Of a stretch of DNA of 64,000 nucleotides, positions 51,601 to 59,861 are shown piece after piece; the first letter of the stretch is position 1, and each line of letters starts with the position of its first letter. Below the pieces are notes generated by a model. The model searched no databases. It saw nothing but the letters and a program-made list of their open reading frames with translations, and was not told the DNA's origin. The translations under genes were made by a program, and so were the position numbers. The stretch lies in contig JAZNNG010000081.1 of NCBI GenBank assembly GCA_045580165.1, positions 46,759 through 110,758 of the forward strand, read 5' to 3'. Origin of the DNA: UBA4717 sp045580165 (GTDB lineage Bacteria; Bacillota; Clostridia; Oscillospirales; CAG-272).

Positions 51601-52303
51601 TAACGCTGTCGATAGTTGTAAGGAACGTGGTATGACGGCAGTGGTCGGACCAGTATGTATCTATCATACGGATCTCGGTGATGGTGGGGTTTCTGCCCTC
51701 GTTTGCGAAATATTCCTGACAGAACGTGATGTCGCCGAGGTCCATTGCAAGACCGTAATCCTTGATAAACGCCTCGAGTCCTGCCTTGTCAAGCGAGGTA
51801 AAGCCGTCAAGCGTCTTTACTTCGGTGGGAATTTCGTAGTTAACCGTGAGAGTTCCGGGCTTTTCAAGCGCCGCCTCACGCGCTTCTACGGGGTTTATTA
51901 CGTATTTCTTTATTTCTGCGATCTGAGCGTCAGAAAGCTTACCGTAAAGAGCGTACACCTTTGCGGTACGGATAGTAGGTCTGTCGCCCTGCGAGATAAT
52001 TTGTATACACTGAGCCGCGGAATCTGCTCTCTGGTCGAACTGACCGGGAAGATATTCTACCGCAAACACAATCGCGCCCGACAGGTCAACCTCCTCACCT
52101 GCAATATCAAGCTGAGGCTCGGAGAATACCGTGTTGATCGCGTAATCAAAAAGGTCTTTTGTTATATTGTCTGCATCGTAACGGTTGATAACACGAACCT
52201 TTTCAAGCTCGTTTATACCGAAAAGGGTGCGAGCGTCGGAAAGAAGCGATTTTGCTTCGTGAGCAAGCTCGGGCTTCTTTTCGACGAATACTCTGTATAC
52301 CAT
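48617..52303 (-). CDS. purL: phosphoribosylformylglycinamidine synthase, single-chain
   Basis: The 1228-residue protein combines the FGAM synthetase halves and a C-terminal class I glutaminase. DTYWSDHCRHTTF, FKNETHNHPTEIEPFGGAATCIGGAIRDPLSG, GGRTGRDGIGGATGSS, IGAIGGKDSMSGSF and the glutaminase VLIPVFPGTNCEFDSAKA...LMCGICNGFQALIKLG (Cys nucleophile) are all visible. It makes FGAM from FGAR, glutamine and ATP. It starts with a one-base overlap with purD (TGATG). Confidence 0.96.
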   Translation of the reverse strand: MVYRVFVEKKPELAHEAKSLLSDARTLFGINELEKVRVINRYDADNITKDLFDYAINTVFSEPQLDIAGEEVDLSGAIVFAVEYLPGQFDQRADSAAQCIQIISQGDRPTIRTAKVYALYGKLSDAQIAEIKKYVINPVEAREAALEKPGTLTVNYEIPTEVKTLDGFTSLDKAGLEAFIKDYGLAMDLGDITFCQEYFANEGRNPTITEIRMIDTYWSDHCRHTTFLTTIDSVKFEDELLEKTYKEYLATREKLGRTKPQNLMDIGTLAAKYLKKTGQLQKLDESEEINACTVKMEVEIDGKREPWLLLFKNETHNHPTEIEPFGGAATCIGGAIRDPLSGRSYVYAAMRVTGAADPTVPVSETIKGKLSQRTIVQTAAAGYSSYGNQIGLATGMVDELYHPGYAAKRMEIGAVVAAAPAANVRRECPEDGDVVILLGGRTGRDGIGGATGSSKAHDSHSVETCGAEVQKGNAPEERKLQRLFRNPEACRMIKRCNDFGAGGVSVAIGELADGLEIDLNKVPKKYDGLDGTELAISESQERMAVVIEKENVERFMALADSENLEATVVAKVTAEPRLRMHWNGKTIVDISREFLNSNGAEKHIDITPAKTEDYNKAPVKSFTDGFKALVGDLNVCSKRGLSERFDSTIGAGTVLMPFGGKNQKTPIQAMVHKVSVEEKHTDTCSFMAWGYNPYIAEKSPYHSAYLAVVESAAKLVAAGASYEDVYLTFQEYFEKPGRDGKRWGKPFSALLGAFRAQVELGIGAIGGKDSMSGSFETLDVPPTLVSFAITTGKTDEVITNDAKAAGHKLVKISPEYADDKLPVARSLIEAFNKVTALMRAGKVYSAYTPTFGGIAEAVYKMCIGNGLGFEFDKAMTLDDIFGYSYGSFLLEVDADFDGETVGYFTADGKIAYAGEAVCACELEKLYETKLEGVFPCLEKDTNKTYENFSYKSEKTLAPAVKVARPKVLIPVFPGTNCEFDSAKAVRDAGAEAKIFVINNLTSDGIARSVEGFAKELSTSQMIFVPGGFSGGDEPDGSGKFITAFFRNSAIKEGVTELLDKRDGLMCGICNGFQALIKLGLVPYGKIIDTDETCPTLTFNTIGRHQSKLVRTRIASTKSPWLASCEVGDVYTVAISHGEGRFLADEALIKKLAENGQIATQYVDFDGNATDDIRFNPNDSMFAIEGITSPDGRVFGKMGHSERIGSGLYKNVPGNYDIRMFESAVKYFK

Positions 52304-53577
52304 CAGTTGTTCTCCTTTACTGCCTTAAGGGCTTTTGCGCCGATATCACGGCGGTAATATGCGTTTTCAAATTTTACTTTCTCGGTCTTAGCGTACGCGC
52401 TCTTTATAGCGTCCTCGAGAGTGTCCTCTACTGCAGTTACACCAAGCACGCGGCCACCTGCGGTAACAAGCTTGCCGTCCTTTATCTTAGCGCCTGCAAC
52501 GTAAACGCTGTCTGCCACGTCTGCGGGAATATCCATTTCAAATCCGCTTTCGTAGCTCTGGGGATAGCCGTTTGAAGCAACGATAACGCAACACGCGCTC
52601 TGTTTCGAGAACTTGACCTCAGTCTTGTCGAGAGTGCCGTCTGTTGTAGCCTTCATAACGGTGAGAAGGTCGCTTTCAAGAAGCGGAAGGACTACCTGAG
52701 TTTCGGGGTCACCGAAACGACAGTTGTACTCTATTACCTTAGGACCATTCTTTGTAAGCATAAGTCCGAAGTAAAGGCAGCCCTTAAACGTTCTTCCCTC
52801 TTTATTCATCGCGTCAATGGTAGGAAGGAATATCTTTTTCATACACTCAGCCGCGATATCTTCCGTGTAGTAGGGGTTGGGAGCTATGGTTCCCATACCG
52901 CCCGTATTAAGTCCTGTATCGTTATCTCCTGCGCGCTTGTGGTCCATAGACGATATCATCGGAGCTACCGTTTTTCCGTCAGTGAAAGCAAGAACAGACA
53001 CCTCGGGACCCTCGAGAAATTCCTCGATTACGATATTGTCGCCGCTTTTGCCGAACTTCTTGTCCTGCATCATTTCAACAACTGCTTTTTTCGCATCGTC
53101 GCGTGTTTCCGCGATGATTACTCCCTTACCGAGCGCAAGGCCGTCAGCCTTTATAACTGTCGGAATAGGCGCGGTATCGAGGTATTTGAGAGCCTTTTCG
53201 CAGTTGTCAAAAACCTCGTATTCTGCAGTGGGAATACCGTACTTTTTCATAAGGTTCTTCGAGAAGACCTTACTTCCCTCGATAATAGCCGCGTTTGCCG
53301 CGGGTCCGAAGCAGGGGATGCCCTTTTCATTCAGCGCGTCAACGCAACCGAGCACAAGCGGATCGTCGGGAGCGACTACCGCGTAGTCGATCTTGTTTTC
53401 TACCGCAAACCCGACTATTTTATCTATATCCTTTGCTCCGATATCGACGCATACGGCATCCGCCGCAATACCGCCGTTACCGGGCAGAGCGTAGATTATC
53501 TCTACGCTCTTGTTTTCTTTAAGCTTTTTGATGATGGCGTGTTCACGTCCGCCACCGCCAACAACCATTATTTTCAT
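52303..53577 (-). CDS. purD: phosphoribosylamine--glycine ligase
   Basis: The 424-residue ATP-grasp enzyme shows KIMVVGGGGREHAI, ALPGNGGIA, VVAPDDPLVLGCVDAL, VIKADGLALGKGVIIAE, EEFLEGPEVSVLAFTDG and EYNCRFGDPETQVVLPLL. It makes glycinamide ribonucleotide from phosphoribosylamine. It needs a supply of phosphoribosylamine from the unusual PurF in this operon. Confidence 0.96.
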   Translation of the reverse strand: MKIMVVGGGGREHAIIKKLKENKSVEIIYALPGNGGIAADAVCVDIGAKDIDKIVGFAVENKIDYAVVAPDDPLVLGCVDALNEKGIPCFGPAANAAIIEGSKVFSKNLMKKYGIPTAEYEVFDNCEKALKYLDTAPIPTVIKADGLALGKGVIIAETRDDAKKAVVEMMQDKKFGKSGDNIVIEEFLEGPEVSVLAFTDGKTVAPMISSMDHKRAGDNDTGLNTGGMGTIAPNPYYTEDIAAECMKKIFLPTIDAMNKEGRTFKGCLYFGLMLTKNGPKVIEYNCRFGDPETQVVLPLLESDLLTVMKATTDGTLDKTEVKFSKQSACCVIVASNGYPQSYESGFEMDIPADVADSVYVAGAKIKDGKLVTAGGRVLGVTAVEDTLEDAIKSAYAKTEKVKFENAYYRRDIGAKALKAVKENN

Positions 53578-53602
53578 GGCTATTTTCCTTTCAAAAAAGA
53601 AA

Positions 53603-54787
53603 TTAGTGGTGGAACAAACGCATTCCGGTAAACGACATTGTCATACCGTACTTATTGCAGCATTCGATAACGAGGTCATCTCTGATAGAGCCGCCGGGCT
53701 CTGCGATGTACTTAACGCCACTCTTCTTTGCGCGCTCAATATTATCGTCAAACGGGAAGAATGCGTCGGAGCCGAGCGCAACGCCGTCGATCGTAGAGAG
53801 GTATGCTCTGATCTCCTCATCGGTAAGGGGTGCGGGCTGCTCGGTAAAGTACTTCTGCCAGTTGCCGTCAGCACAAACATCCTCTTCGTTACGGTTGATG
53901 TAGCCGTCGATTACATTATCGCGGTCGGGTCTGCCGAGAGTTGACTTGAAGGGGAGGTTTAATACCTTCTCGTGCTGACGCAAGAACCAAGTGTCTGCCT
54001 TGGAGCCTGCAAGACGCGTGCAGTGGATTCTCGACTGCTGACCTGCGCCAACGCCGATAGCCTGTCCGTCAACTGCGTAGCAAACAGAGTTGGACTGTGT
54101 ATATTTGAGAGTGATGAGCGCGATTATTAGGTCGCGTACTGCGCTCTCGGGAAGATTCTTGTTTTCTGTTACGATGTTGGAAAGAAGCTCCTTGTTTATT
54201 TCAAAGTTGTTTCTTCCCTGCTCGAACGTAATGCCGTAAACCTGCTTGTGCTCAATAGCGGCAGGAACGTAGTTCGGGTCGATCTTAACTATGTTGTAGT
54301 TTCCGTTTCTCTTGGACTTGAGAATTTCAAGTGCCTCGGGCTCGTAGCCGGGAGCGATAACTCCGTCGGATACCTCACGCTTGATCATCTTGGCTGTAGT
54401 CACGTCACATACGTCGGAGAGCGCAACCCAGTCACCGAAGGAGCACATTCTGTCAGTACCTCTTGCTCTTGCGTAAGCGCAAGCGAGGGGGGACTCGTCA
54501 AGGCCTTCGATGTCGTCTACGAAGCAAGCCTTCTTGAGCTTGTCGGAGAGCTTGATTCCTACTGCTGCGGAGGTGGGGCTTACGTGCTTGAACGAGGTTA
54601 CTGCGGGAAGTCCGAGAGCTTCCTTGAGCTCTTTTACGAGCTGCCAGCTGTTGAATGCGTCGAGGAAGTTGATAAAGCCCGGTCTGCCGCAGAGAATTTC
54701 TATCGGAAGCTCGCTTCCGTCGTGCATAAATATCTTCGCGGGCTTCTGGTTGGGGTTACATCCGTATTTAAGTTCAAACTCTTTCAT
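53603..54787 (-). CDS. stand-alone AICAR formyltransferase
   Basis: The 394-residue protein corresponds only to the transformylase half of PurH: KYGCNPNQKPA, SFKHVSPTSAAVG with the catalytic Lys-His, RMCSFGDWVALSD, YTQSNSVCYAVDGQAIGVGAGQQSRIHCTRLAG and SDAFFPFDDNI...YIAEPGGSIRDD. The IMP cyclohydrolase half is missing and is replaced by the PurO-type gene 29 bp upstream. It converts AICAR and 10-formyl-THF to FAICAR. Confidence 0.93.
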   Translation of the reverse strand: MKEFELKYGCNPNQKPAKIFMHDGSELPIEILCGRPGFINFLDAFNSWQLVKELKEALGLPAVTSFKHVSPTSAAVGIKLSDKLKKACFVDDIEGLDESPLACAYARARGTDRMCSFGDWVALSDVCDVTTAKMIKREVSDGVIAPGYEPEALEILKSKRNGNYNIVKIDPNYVPAAIEHKQVYGITFEQGRNNFEINKELLSNIVTENKNLPESAVRDLIIALITLKYTQSNSVCYAVDGQAIGVGAGQQSRIHCTRLAGSKADTWFLRQHEKVLNLPFKSTLGRPDRDNVIDGYINRNEEDVCADGNWQKYFTEQPAPLTDEEIRAYLSTIDGVALGSDAFFPFDDNIERAKKSGVKYIAEPGGSIRDDLVIECCNKYGMTMSFTGMRLFHH

Positions 54788-54816
54788 TTCTATTCTCCTT
54801 TTACAGTAGCAAATTA

Positions 54817-55536
54817 TTAAACGTTCTTATTGATGAGGCGATTTTCTTCAGCGCCTGTTTCGAGGTCAACATATCTTACGTAGAGAGAGATCTTGTTGTC
54901 CTTGTCGAGTGCGTTCCAGAGAGAATTCGTAAACTCGTCGATATCGTTGCCGATCTTGACTCTTTCGGGCTCACCCTGGAAGGTGGGGATAGGGTTGCCG
55001 TCGCAAACGTAGGTGTGGATGAAGTGTCCGAGACCTGCGAGCGAGGGATATTCAAACGTGTAACGGTTACAAGCGCTTCCCTTTTCATCAGCACTCTTGA
55101 GAATGCTCATTTCGTATGTAAAATCGCCCTTGCCAAAGGTTATCATACCGCTAATACGGGGTGTGAAGTTCGGAGCATCCGGCTCAAACTCACGCGCTCT
55201 GAGTGCTTCTGCAAAGCCCTTGCCTGCCTTGACTCCGTCGTATATTGTATCCGTCTGGTCACCGTTTGTAGCGATAAGCTTATTTTCGTGCTTTCTGAGA
55301 GCCGCGTAGATAATAAGGCTCGGGTCCTCTACCTTGGATGCGTCAAAGGGCTCTGTAAAGAGCGCGTTGTCGCGTTCAACGAACACGCGGTTGCGGCTGT
55401 TTGCGCTTCTACCCATAATGAAGTATGCAACACACGCCTTCCTTGCGTCCTCTGTTTTACCGATTACTATGCCTCTGCCTACGTAAGAATTATCCTTGAT
55501 AAGCTCTGCAATATCGTTGATCTCGTAAATATTCAT
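54817..55536 (-). CDS. purO: IMP cyclohydrolase, PurO type
   Basis: The 239-residue protein matches the IMP_cyclohyd family first known from archaea (PF07826): YVGRGIVIGKTEDARKACVAYFIMGRSANSRNRVF, DPSLIIYAALR, NGDQTDTIYDG and TPRISGMI. It closes FAICAR to IMP, the last step of the pathway. It lies next to the stand-alone AICAR transformylase, completing the function usually done by bifunctional PurH. Confidence 0.88.
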   Translation of the reverse strand: MNIYEINDIAELIKDNSYVGRGIVIGKTEDARKACVAYFIMGRSANSRNRVFVERDNALFTEPFDASKVEDPSLIIYAALRKHENKLIATNGDQTDTIYDGVKAGKGFAEALRAREFEPDAPNFTPRISGMITFGKGDFTYEMSILKSADEKGSACNRYTFEYPSLAGLGHFIHTYVCDGNPIPTFQGEPERVKIGNDIDEFTNSLWNALDKDNKISLYVRYVDLETGAEENRLINKNV

Positions 55537-55566
55537 ATTTATCTCCTATCCGCCGCACACGGCAAT

Positions 55567-56175
55567 TTATTTACACTTTCTTTCTGCGCACACCTTTTCA
55601 ACCGATGCGGGCAATATCTTCCACTCAGCAAGTCGCATTACACGCTTCTGAAGTGTTTCGGGAGTGTCATCTTCCCTTATATTAACAGCCTTCTGCATAA
55701 TTATCTCGCCGCCGTCGGGAATTTCGTTCACGAAATGCACGGTAGCACCCGTGACCTTTACTCCCTTTTCAAGCGCCGCCTCGTGTACCCTGAGTCCGTA
55801 AAAGCCCTTACCGCAGAATGACGGGATGAGCGAGGGATGCACGTTGATGATACGCTTGTCGTAACGACGGGTGAAATTCTCGCTGAGTATGCTCATAAAG
55901 CCTGCGAGAACGATGATCTCGATCTTGTTCTTTTCAAGAATCTCTATGATCTTTTCTTCAAACGCTTCCTGTGAGCCGAGCTCTTTTTTCAGAACAACCG
56001 CGGTGTCGATGCCTGCATTTTGCGCGCGCTTGAGTGCGTACGCAGTCGCTACGTTTGAAATAACGAGGCTTATTTTTCCGCTTTTTATAACACCCTTATT
56101 TTCAGCGTTGATAAGCGCTTGAAGATTTGTGCCGCCGCCCGAAACAAGCACGGCTATCTTAACGGTTTTAGCCAT
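55567..56175 (-). CDS. purN: phosphoribosylglycinamide formyltransferase
   Basis: The 202-residue protein shows VKIAVLVSGGGTNLQALI, EIIVLAGFMSILSENFTRRYDKRIINVHPSLIPSFCG, GLRVHEAALEKGVKVTGATVHFVNE with the catalytic Asn-His-Asp set and PDGGEIIMQ. It formylates GAR with 10-formyl-THF. ATG 56175 follows AAGGAG; an earlier in-frame start at 56193 lacks one. It overlaps the transporter gene upstream by 8 bp. Confidence 0.94.
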   Translation of the reverse strand: MAKTVKIAVLVSGGGTNLQALINAENKGVIKSGKISLVISNVATAYALKRAQNAGIDTAVVLKKELGSQEAFEEKIIEILEKNKIEIIVLAGFMSILSENFTRRYDKRIINVHPSLIPSFCGKGFYGLRVHEAALEKGVKVTGATVHFVNEIPDGGEIIMQKAVNIREDDTPETLQKRVMRLAEWKILPASVEKVCAERKCK

Positions 56176-56782
56176 TTTTCTTCTCCTTACCACAAAGGAT
56201 GGACAGCAACGGGAGGAAAATACCTCCTATTGCATTTCCGATTATTACGATTATGAGATAGACTATAACGTCGAGGTCGATCTTACCCGATGCGCCGAAG
56301 TAGAACATATTGGCGATCGAGTGCTCAAAGCCGCTGAGTATAAAAACGGGCACGCAGAAGAATATTCCCGCGATACTCTTGTTGTCACGGTAAACGCTTA
56401 CCGCGAGGTACATAAGTATTCCGCAAAAGAACGCTCTTATAAGCGTTTGAGGCATTGCCTGTGTAAGCTTTGCCGCGCAAGCAATCTCTGCTGCAGCACC
56501 AATAGCGGAGTTTGCGTATCTGATAAGGAAGCCGAAGCCTACCGTTGCAATAAAGTTACCGAGCAGACCCCAAAGCAGAACGCTCCACGCTTCTCTGTCG
56601 TGCTTTTCGGGCATAAATCCTACCTTACCCGTAAAGAGCGAGTAGCCCTTATAGCAGATGCAAAGAAGTGCTACCGAGAAAAGTATTGCACCTATGTACT
56701 TGTTGTCAGAGGACATATAAACGCTTCCGCCTATTGCGATAAGCGTACCTGCCGCTATTCCGTTAATTAAATTCTTCAGCAT
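56168..56782 (-). CDS. formate/nitrite transporter-family protein in the purine operon
   Basis: The 204-residue protein has about six hydrophobic segments. Features of the FNT family include GTLIAIGGSVYMS, LLWGLLGNFIATVGFGFLI (the NxxG-type turn), CGILMYLAVSVY, FILSGFEHSIANMFYF with the conserved central histidine, and IVIIGNAIGGIFL. It is shorter than the usual 260-280 residues, mainly at the N-terminus. It overlaps purM by 7 bp and purN by 8 bp. Formate import or export to feed fhs and the formyl transfers is the simplest explanation; nitrite or other small anions are alternatives. Confidence 0.85.
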   Translation of the reverse strand: MLKNLINGIAAGTLIAIGGSVYMSSDNKYIGAILFSVALLCICYKGYSLFTGKVGFMPEKHDREAWSVLLWGLLGNFIATVGFGFLIRYANSAIGAAAEIACAAKLTQAMPQTLIRAFFCGILMYLAVSVYRDNKSIAGIFFCVPVFILSGFEHSIANMFYFGASGKIDLDVIVYLIIVIIGNAIGGIFLPLLSILCGKEKKNG

Positions 56783-57819
56783 ATCGTTATCTTTTCGTCC
56801 GATTCTTCAATTTTACCTATAATGTAAGCGTCTTCGCCGTTTGCCTTGAGTATTTCAAGAGCCGTGTCAACGTCCTCGGGAGCAACTACGATGCTCATAC
56901 CTACGCCCATATTGAAGGTGTTGAACATATCTCTTTCGCTGATGCCGCCGACCTTTGCGATAAGGTCGAATATGGGAAGCACCTTAACTGCGCTTCTTTC
57001 AACAACTGCGCCGAGTCCGTCGGGAATACTTCTCGGAATGTTCTCGTAGAAGCCACCGCCTGTAATGTGGGAGATACCCTTTACGTTTACCTTTTCAAGA
57101 AGAGCAAGCACGGGCTTTACGTAAATTCTTGTAGGTGTCAAAAGTGTTTCGCCTATGGACTTGCCGCCAAGCTCTGCTACGGGAGACTTGATGTCGCTGT
57201 TTTCAACGTCAAACACCTTTCTAACGAGAGAAAATCCGTTTGAGTGAACTCCGCTTGAGGGGAGAGCTATAATTACGTCGCCTGCGCGCATAGTTTTGTT
57301 GTCGATTATCCTTGCCTTGTCAACTATACCCGTAGAATATCCTGCGAGATCGTATTCGTCAACGGGATAGAAGCCGGGCATTTCTGCGGTCTCGCCGCCG
57401 ATGAGTGCAGCTCCCGACTGGATGCAGCCCTCGCAAACACCCTTTACGATGTCCGCGATACGCTCGGGCACGTTCTTGCCGCAAGCAATATAGTCGAGGA
57501 AGAAGAGAGGCTTTGCACCGCTGCATATAATATCGTTTACGCACATTGCAACACAGTCAATTCCGACTGTATCGTGCTTGTCCATAAGGAATGCTATTTT
57601 AAGCTTTGTTCCTACACCGTCCGTACCGCTTACGAGCACGGGCTTTGTGATGCCCTCGAGATCGATCTCGAAGAGACCGCCAAATCCTCCAACATCGGAG
57701 CAAACGCCCGAAGTAAGAGTCTTTGCGATGTGTGTTTTCATAAGTTCAACTGCCTTGTAGCCGGCGGTAATATCAACGCCTGCTGCTGCGTAACTGTCAG
57801 ATCTTGATTGTGAATGCAT
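56776..57819 (-). CDS. purM: phosphoribosylformylglycinamidine cyclo-ligase
   Basis: The 347-residue enzyme shows YAAAGVDITAGYKAVELMK, LVSGTDGVGTKLKIAF, DCVAMCVNDIICSGAKPLFFLDYIACG, LIGGETAEMPGFY, ALPSSGVHSNGFSLVRKV and ISHITGGGFYENIPR. It closes FGAM to AIR. ATG 57819 follows AAAGGAA; an upstream in-frame start at 57864 would overlap purF. Confidence 0.96.
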   Translation of the reverse strand: MHSQSRSDSYAAAGVDITAGYKAVELMKTHIAKTLTSGVCSDVGGFGGLFEIDLEGITKPVLVSGTDGVGTKLKIAFLMDKHDTVGIDCVAMCVNDIICSGAKPLFFLDYIACGKNVPERIADIVKGVCEGCIQSGAALIGGETAEMPGFYPVDEYDLAGYSTGIVDKARIIDNKTMRAGDVIIALPSSGVHSNGFSLVRKVFDVENSDIKSPVAELGGKSIGETLLTPTRIYVKPVLALLEKVNVKGISHITGGGFYENIPRSIPDGLGAVVERSAVKVLPIFDLIAKVGGISERDMFNTFNMGVGMSIVVAPEDVDTALEILKANGEDAYIIGKIEESDEKITIC

Positions 57820-57824
57820 AGTTT

Positions 57825-59249
57825 TTATTCCTTTCCGTTCCAACAATACGTGCAAAGCTTGCACGGTTCTATTCCAATTGATTTTATTACACCCTCGAGC
57901 GACTGGAATTCAAGGGAAGCGAAGTGAAGCTTGTCGCAAATTGTTTGTCTGAGCTTCTTTCCTCTCTCTGTTGAGGAGTCACTGTATTCCGCGAGGTACT
58001 TAAAGCCTTCCTCACCCTCAAGCTCCATGATGACGCTTCTTGCGATAAGCTCCATCTGACTGTTTGAGCGAGAGAAGTTAAGATACTTGCACGAATACAT
58101 TATCGGTGGGCACGCAGAGCGCATGTGCACCTCTTTAGCTCCGTTGTCGTAGAGAAAATCAACCGTTTCCTTGAGCTGAGTTCCTCTTACTATCGAGTCG
58201 TCAACAAACAAAAGCTTTTTGTCCTGTATCAATTCGTGAACAGGGATCATCTTCATCTTTGCGACCTTTTTACGGTCTACCTGATTTGCCGACATAAAGC
58301 TTCTCGGCCAGGTGGGTGTGTATTTGATAAAGGGACGCGCAAACGGTATTCCACTCTTGTTTGCATAGCCTATTGCGTGTGGTGTGCCCGAATCGGGAAC
58401 GCCTCCGACGTAATCAATATCCTGAGCAAGTCCCATTTTTTTATCGTTTTCAGCCATTATCGCTCCGTTACGGTAACGCATGGTCTCAACATTTATTCCC
58501 TCATAGTCCGACGTCGAATATCCGTAGTAAGACCACAGAAAAGCGCAAATACGCATCTCTTTGCCTGGCTCTGCAAGTTGTGTTATACTGTCTGCGGTAA
58601 GCTCGACTATCTCCCCCGGACCAAGCTCCTTTGCGTCATCGTAATCAAGCTTTTTATACGCAAAGGATTCAAACGAAACGCAATATCCGTTTTTATTCTT
58701 TCCTATGTGTACGGGGATCCTTCCGTAATAGTCGCGCGCCGCGATCAGATTTCCGTTATCACGGAGGATCAAGATCGACGCCGTTCCGTCGATCGAGGTC
58801 TGTGCAAATCGTATTCCCTCTGCGAAGGTCGGCTTCTGGTCAATAAGCGCGGCTATAAGCTCGTTTGAATTGACTCTGCCTCCCGTCATCGCGTCAAAAT
58901 GCAGACCGCAATTTTTGAGATATTTGTCTATAAGCTCCTCGGCGTTATTTATAATGCCGACCGTGCATATAGCATAGGTACCGTGATTTGATCGGATGAG
59001 AAGAGGCTGGGGATCTGTGTCGCTTATTGCGCCTATTGCCGAAGTGCCCTGCATCTCCTCGAACACCTTTTCGAACTTCGTTCTGAAGGGTGAATTTTCA
59101 ATGTTATGTATTTTTCTCTGCAAGCCGATCTCTCTGTCGTACGCCGCCATACCTGCCCTGCGTGTACCGAGATGGGAATGGTAGTCAGTTCCGAAGAACA
59201 CGTCTACCATGGCGTCGGTCTTGCTTACTGCTCCGAAAAAGCCGCCCAT
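57825..59249 (-). CDS. purF: amidophosphoribosyltransferase homologue lacking glutaminase residues
   Basis: The 474-residue protein has a PurF layout. The transferase half is intact: MRYRNGA, GVPDSGTPHAIGYANKSGIPF, and the PRPP loop LLFVDDSIVRGTQLKE. The glutaminase half is not: the N-terminus is MGGFFGAVSK, so the nucleophile Cys is Gly2; the HxRYST arginine motif reads AISDTD; the NGNL oxyanion loop reads VGIIN; and SDTE reads NSNE. The C-terminal CKLCTYC resembles the iron-sulfur ligands of Bacillus PurF. AAGGAG fixes the start, and no upstream Cys-containing start exists. It may use free ammonia or a partner amidotransferase. Confidence 0.87.
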   Translation of the reverse strand: MGGFFGAVSKTDAMVDVFFGTDYHSHLGTRRAGMAAYDREIGLQRKIHNIENSPFRTKFEKVFEEMQGTSAIGAISDTDPQPLLIRSNHGTYAICTVGIINNAEELIDKYLKNCGLHFDAMTGGRVNSNELIAALIDQKPTFAEGIRFAQTSIDGTASILILRDNGNLIAARDYYGRIPVHIGKNKNGYCVSFESFAYKKLDYDDAKELGPGEIVELTADSITQLAEPGKEMRICAFLWSYYGYSTSDYEGINVETMRYRNGAIMAENDKKMGLAQDIDYVGGVPDSGTPHAIGYANKSGIPFARPFIKYTPTWPRSFMSANQVDRKKVAKMKMIPVHELIQDKKLLFVDDSIVRGTQLKETVDFLYDNGAKEVHMRSACPPIMYSCKYLNFSRSNSQMELIARSVIMELEGEEGFKYLAEYSDSSTERGKKLRQTICDKLHFASLEFQSLEGVIKSIGIEPCKLCTYCWNGKE

Positions 59250-59278
59250 TATTTACTCCTTACCAAGTGAAAATGCCG

Positions 59279-59773
59279 TTATATATTAAATCTTGCCGCA
59301 ACTGCCGCGTCCTTTTCAAGAACCGCCTTCGTATCGTTCGCTCTCTTTTCTCTGAGCTTTTCTGCAAGCGCCTTATCCTCAATGGCAAGCATTTCTGCTG
59401 CAAGAAGCGCCGCATTTACTCCTCCGTTAATCGCAACGGTTGCCACGGGAATGCCCGACGGCATCTGTACTGTCGAGAGAAGTGCATCCATACCGTCAAG
59501 ATTCTGCGATTTGCACGGAATTCCTATAACGGGGAGGATGGTATTCGAAGCAATAACTCCACCAAGGTGAGCCGCCATACCCGCAACCGCGATTATAGCG
59601 CCAAAGCCGTTAGCTTCTGCGTTTTTAGAAAATTCTCTTGCCTCTTCGGGTGTTCTGTGCGCCGAATAAACGTGAACCTCAAAGGGGATGTCAAGAGCCT
59701 TAAGTGTATTTATAGCTTTTTCAACTATGGGAAGATCACTGTCGCTTCCCATTACTATTCCGACTTTTTTCAT
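59279..59773 (-). CDS. purE: N5-carboxyaminoimidazole ribonucleotide mutase / AIR carboxylase
   Basis: The 164-residue protein is a flavodoxin-like PurE: VGIVMGSDSDLPIVEKA, VYSAHRTPEEAREFSK, AVAGMAAHLGGVIAS, IGIPCKSQNLDGMDALLSTVQMPSGIPV and NAALLAAEMLA. It carboxylates AIR (directly, or via N5-CAIR if a PurK exists elsewhere). It is first in the purine operon, directly behind the ZTP riboswitch. Confidence 0.95.
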   Translation of the reverse strand: MKKVGIVMGSDSDLPIVEKAINTLKALDIPFEVHVYSAHRTPEEAREFSKNAEANGFGAIIAVAGMAAHLGGVIASNTILPVIGIPCKSQNLDGMDALLSTVQMPSGIPVATVAINGGVNAALLAAEMLAIEDKALAEKLREKRANDTKAVLEKDAAVAARFNI

Positions 59774-59820
59774 ATTTCGATATATCCTTTCGCCAATCGG
59801 GAAAATTCGATTTTAAAAAC

Positions 59821-59860
59821 AAAAAAGGCATACTCAGCCATAATTGTGCCAAGTATGCCC
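59821..59860 (-). terminator. riboswitch-controlled terminator before purE
   Basis: A 12-bp stem with two G-T pairs on the RNA (arms 59827-59838 and 59848-59859) is followed by six U. Its 5' arm starts at the GGC that ends the riboswitch CUGGGC segment, so ligand-bound riboswitch and terminator cannot form fully together. Confidence 0.85.
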
Positions 59861-59861
59861 A

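Noticed and set aside
51098..52357. 419-codon open frame on the plus strand
   Set aside because: Antisense to purL, rich in Cys, Leu and Arg as expected from a complementary strand, with no start signals.
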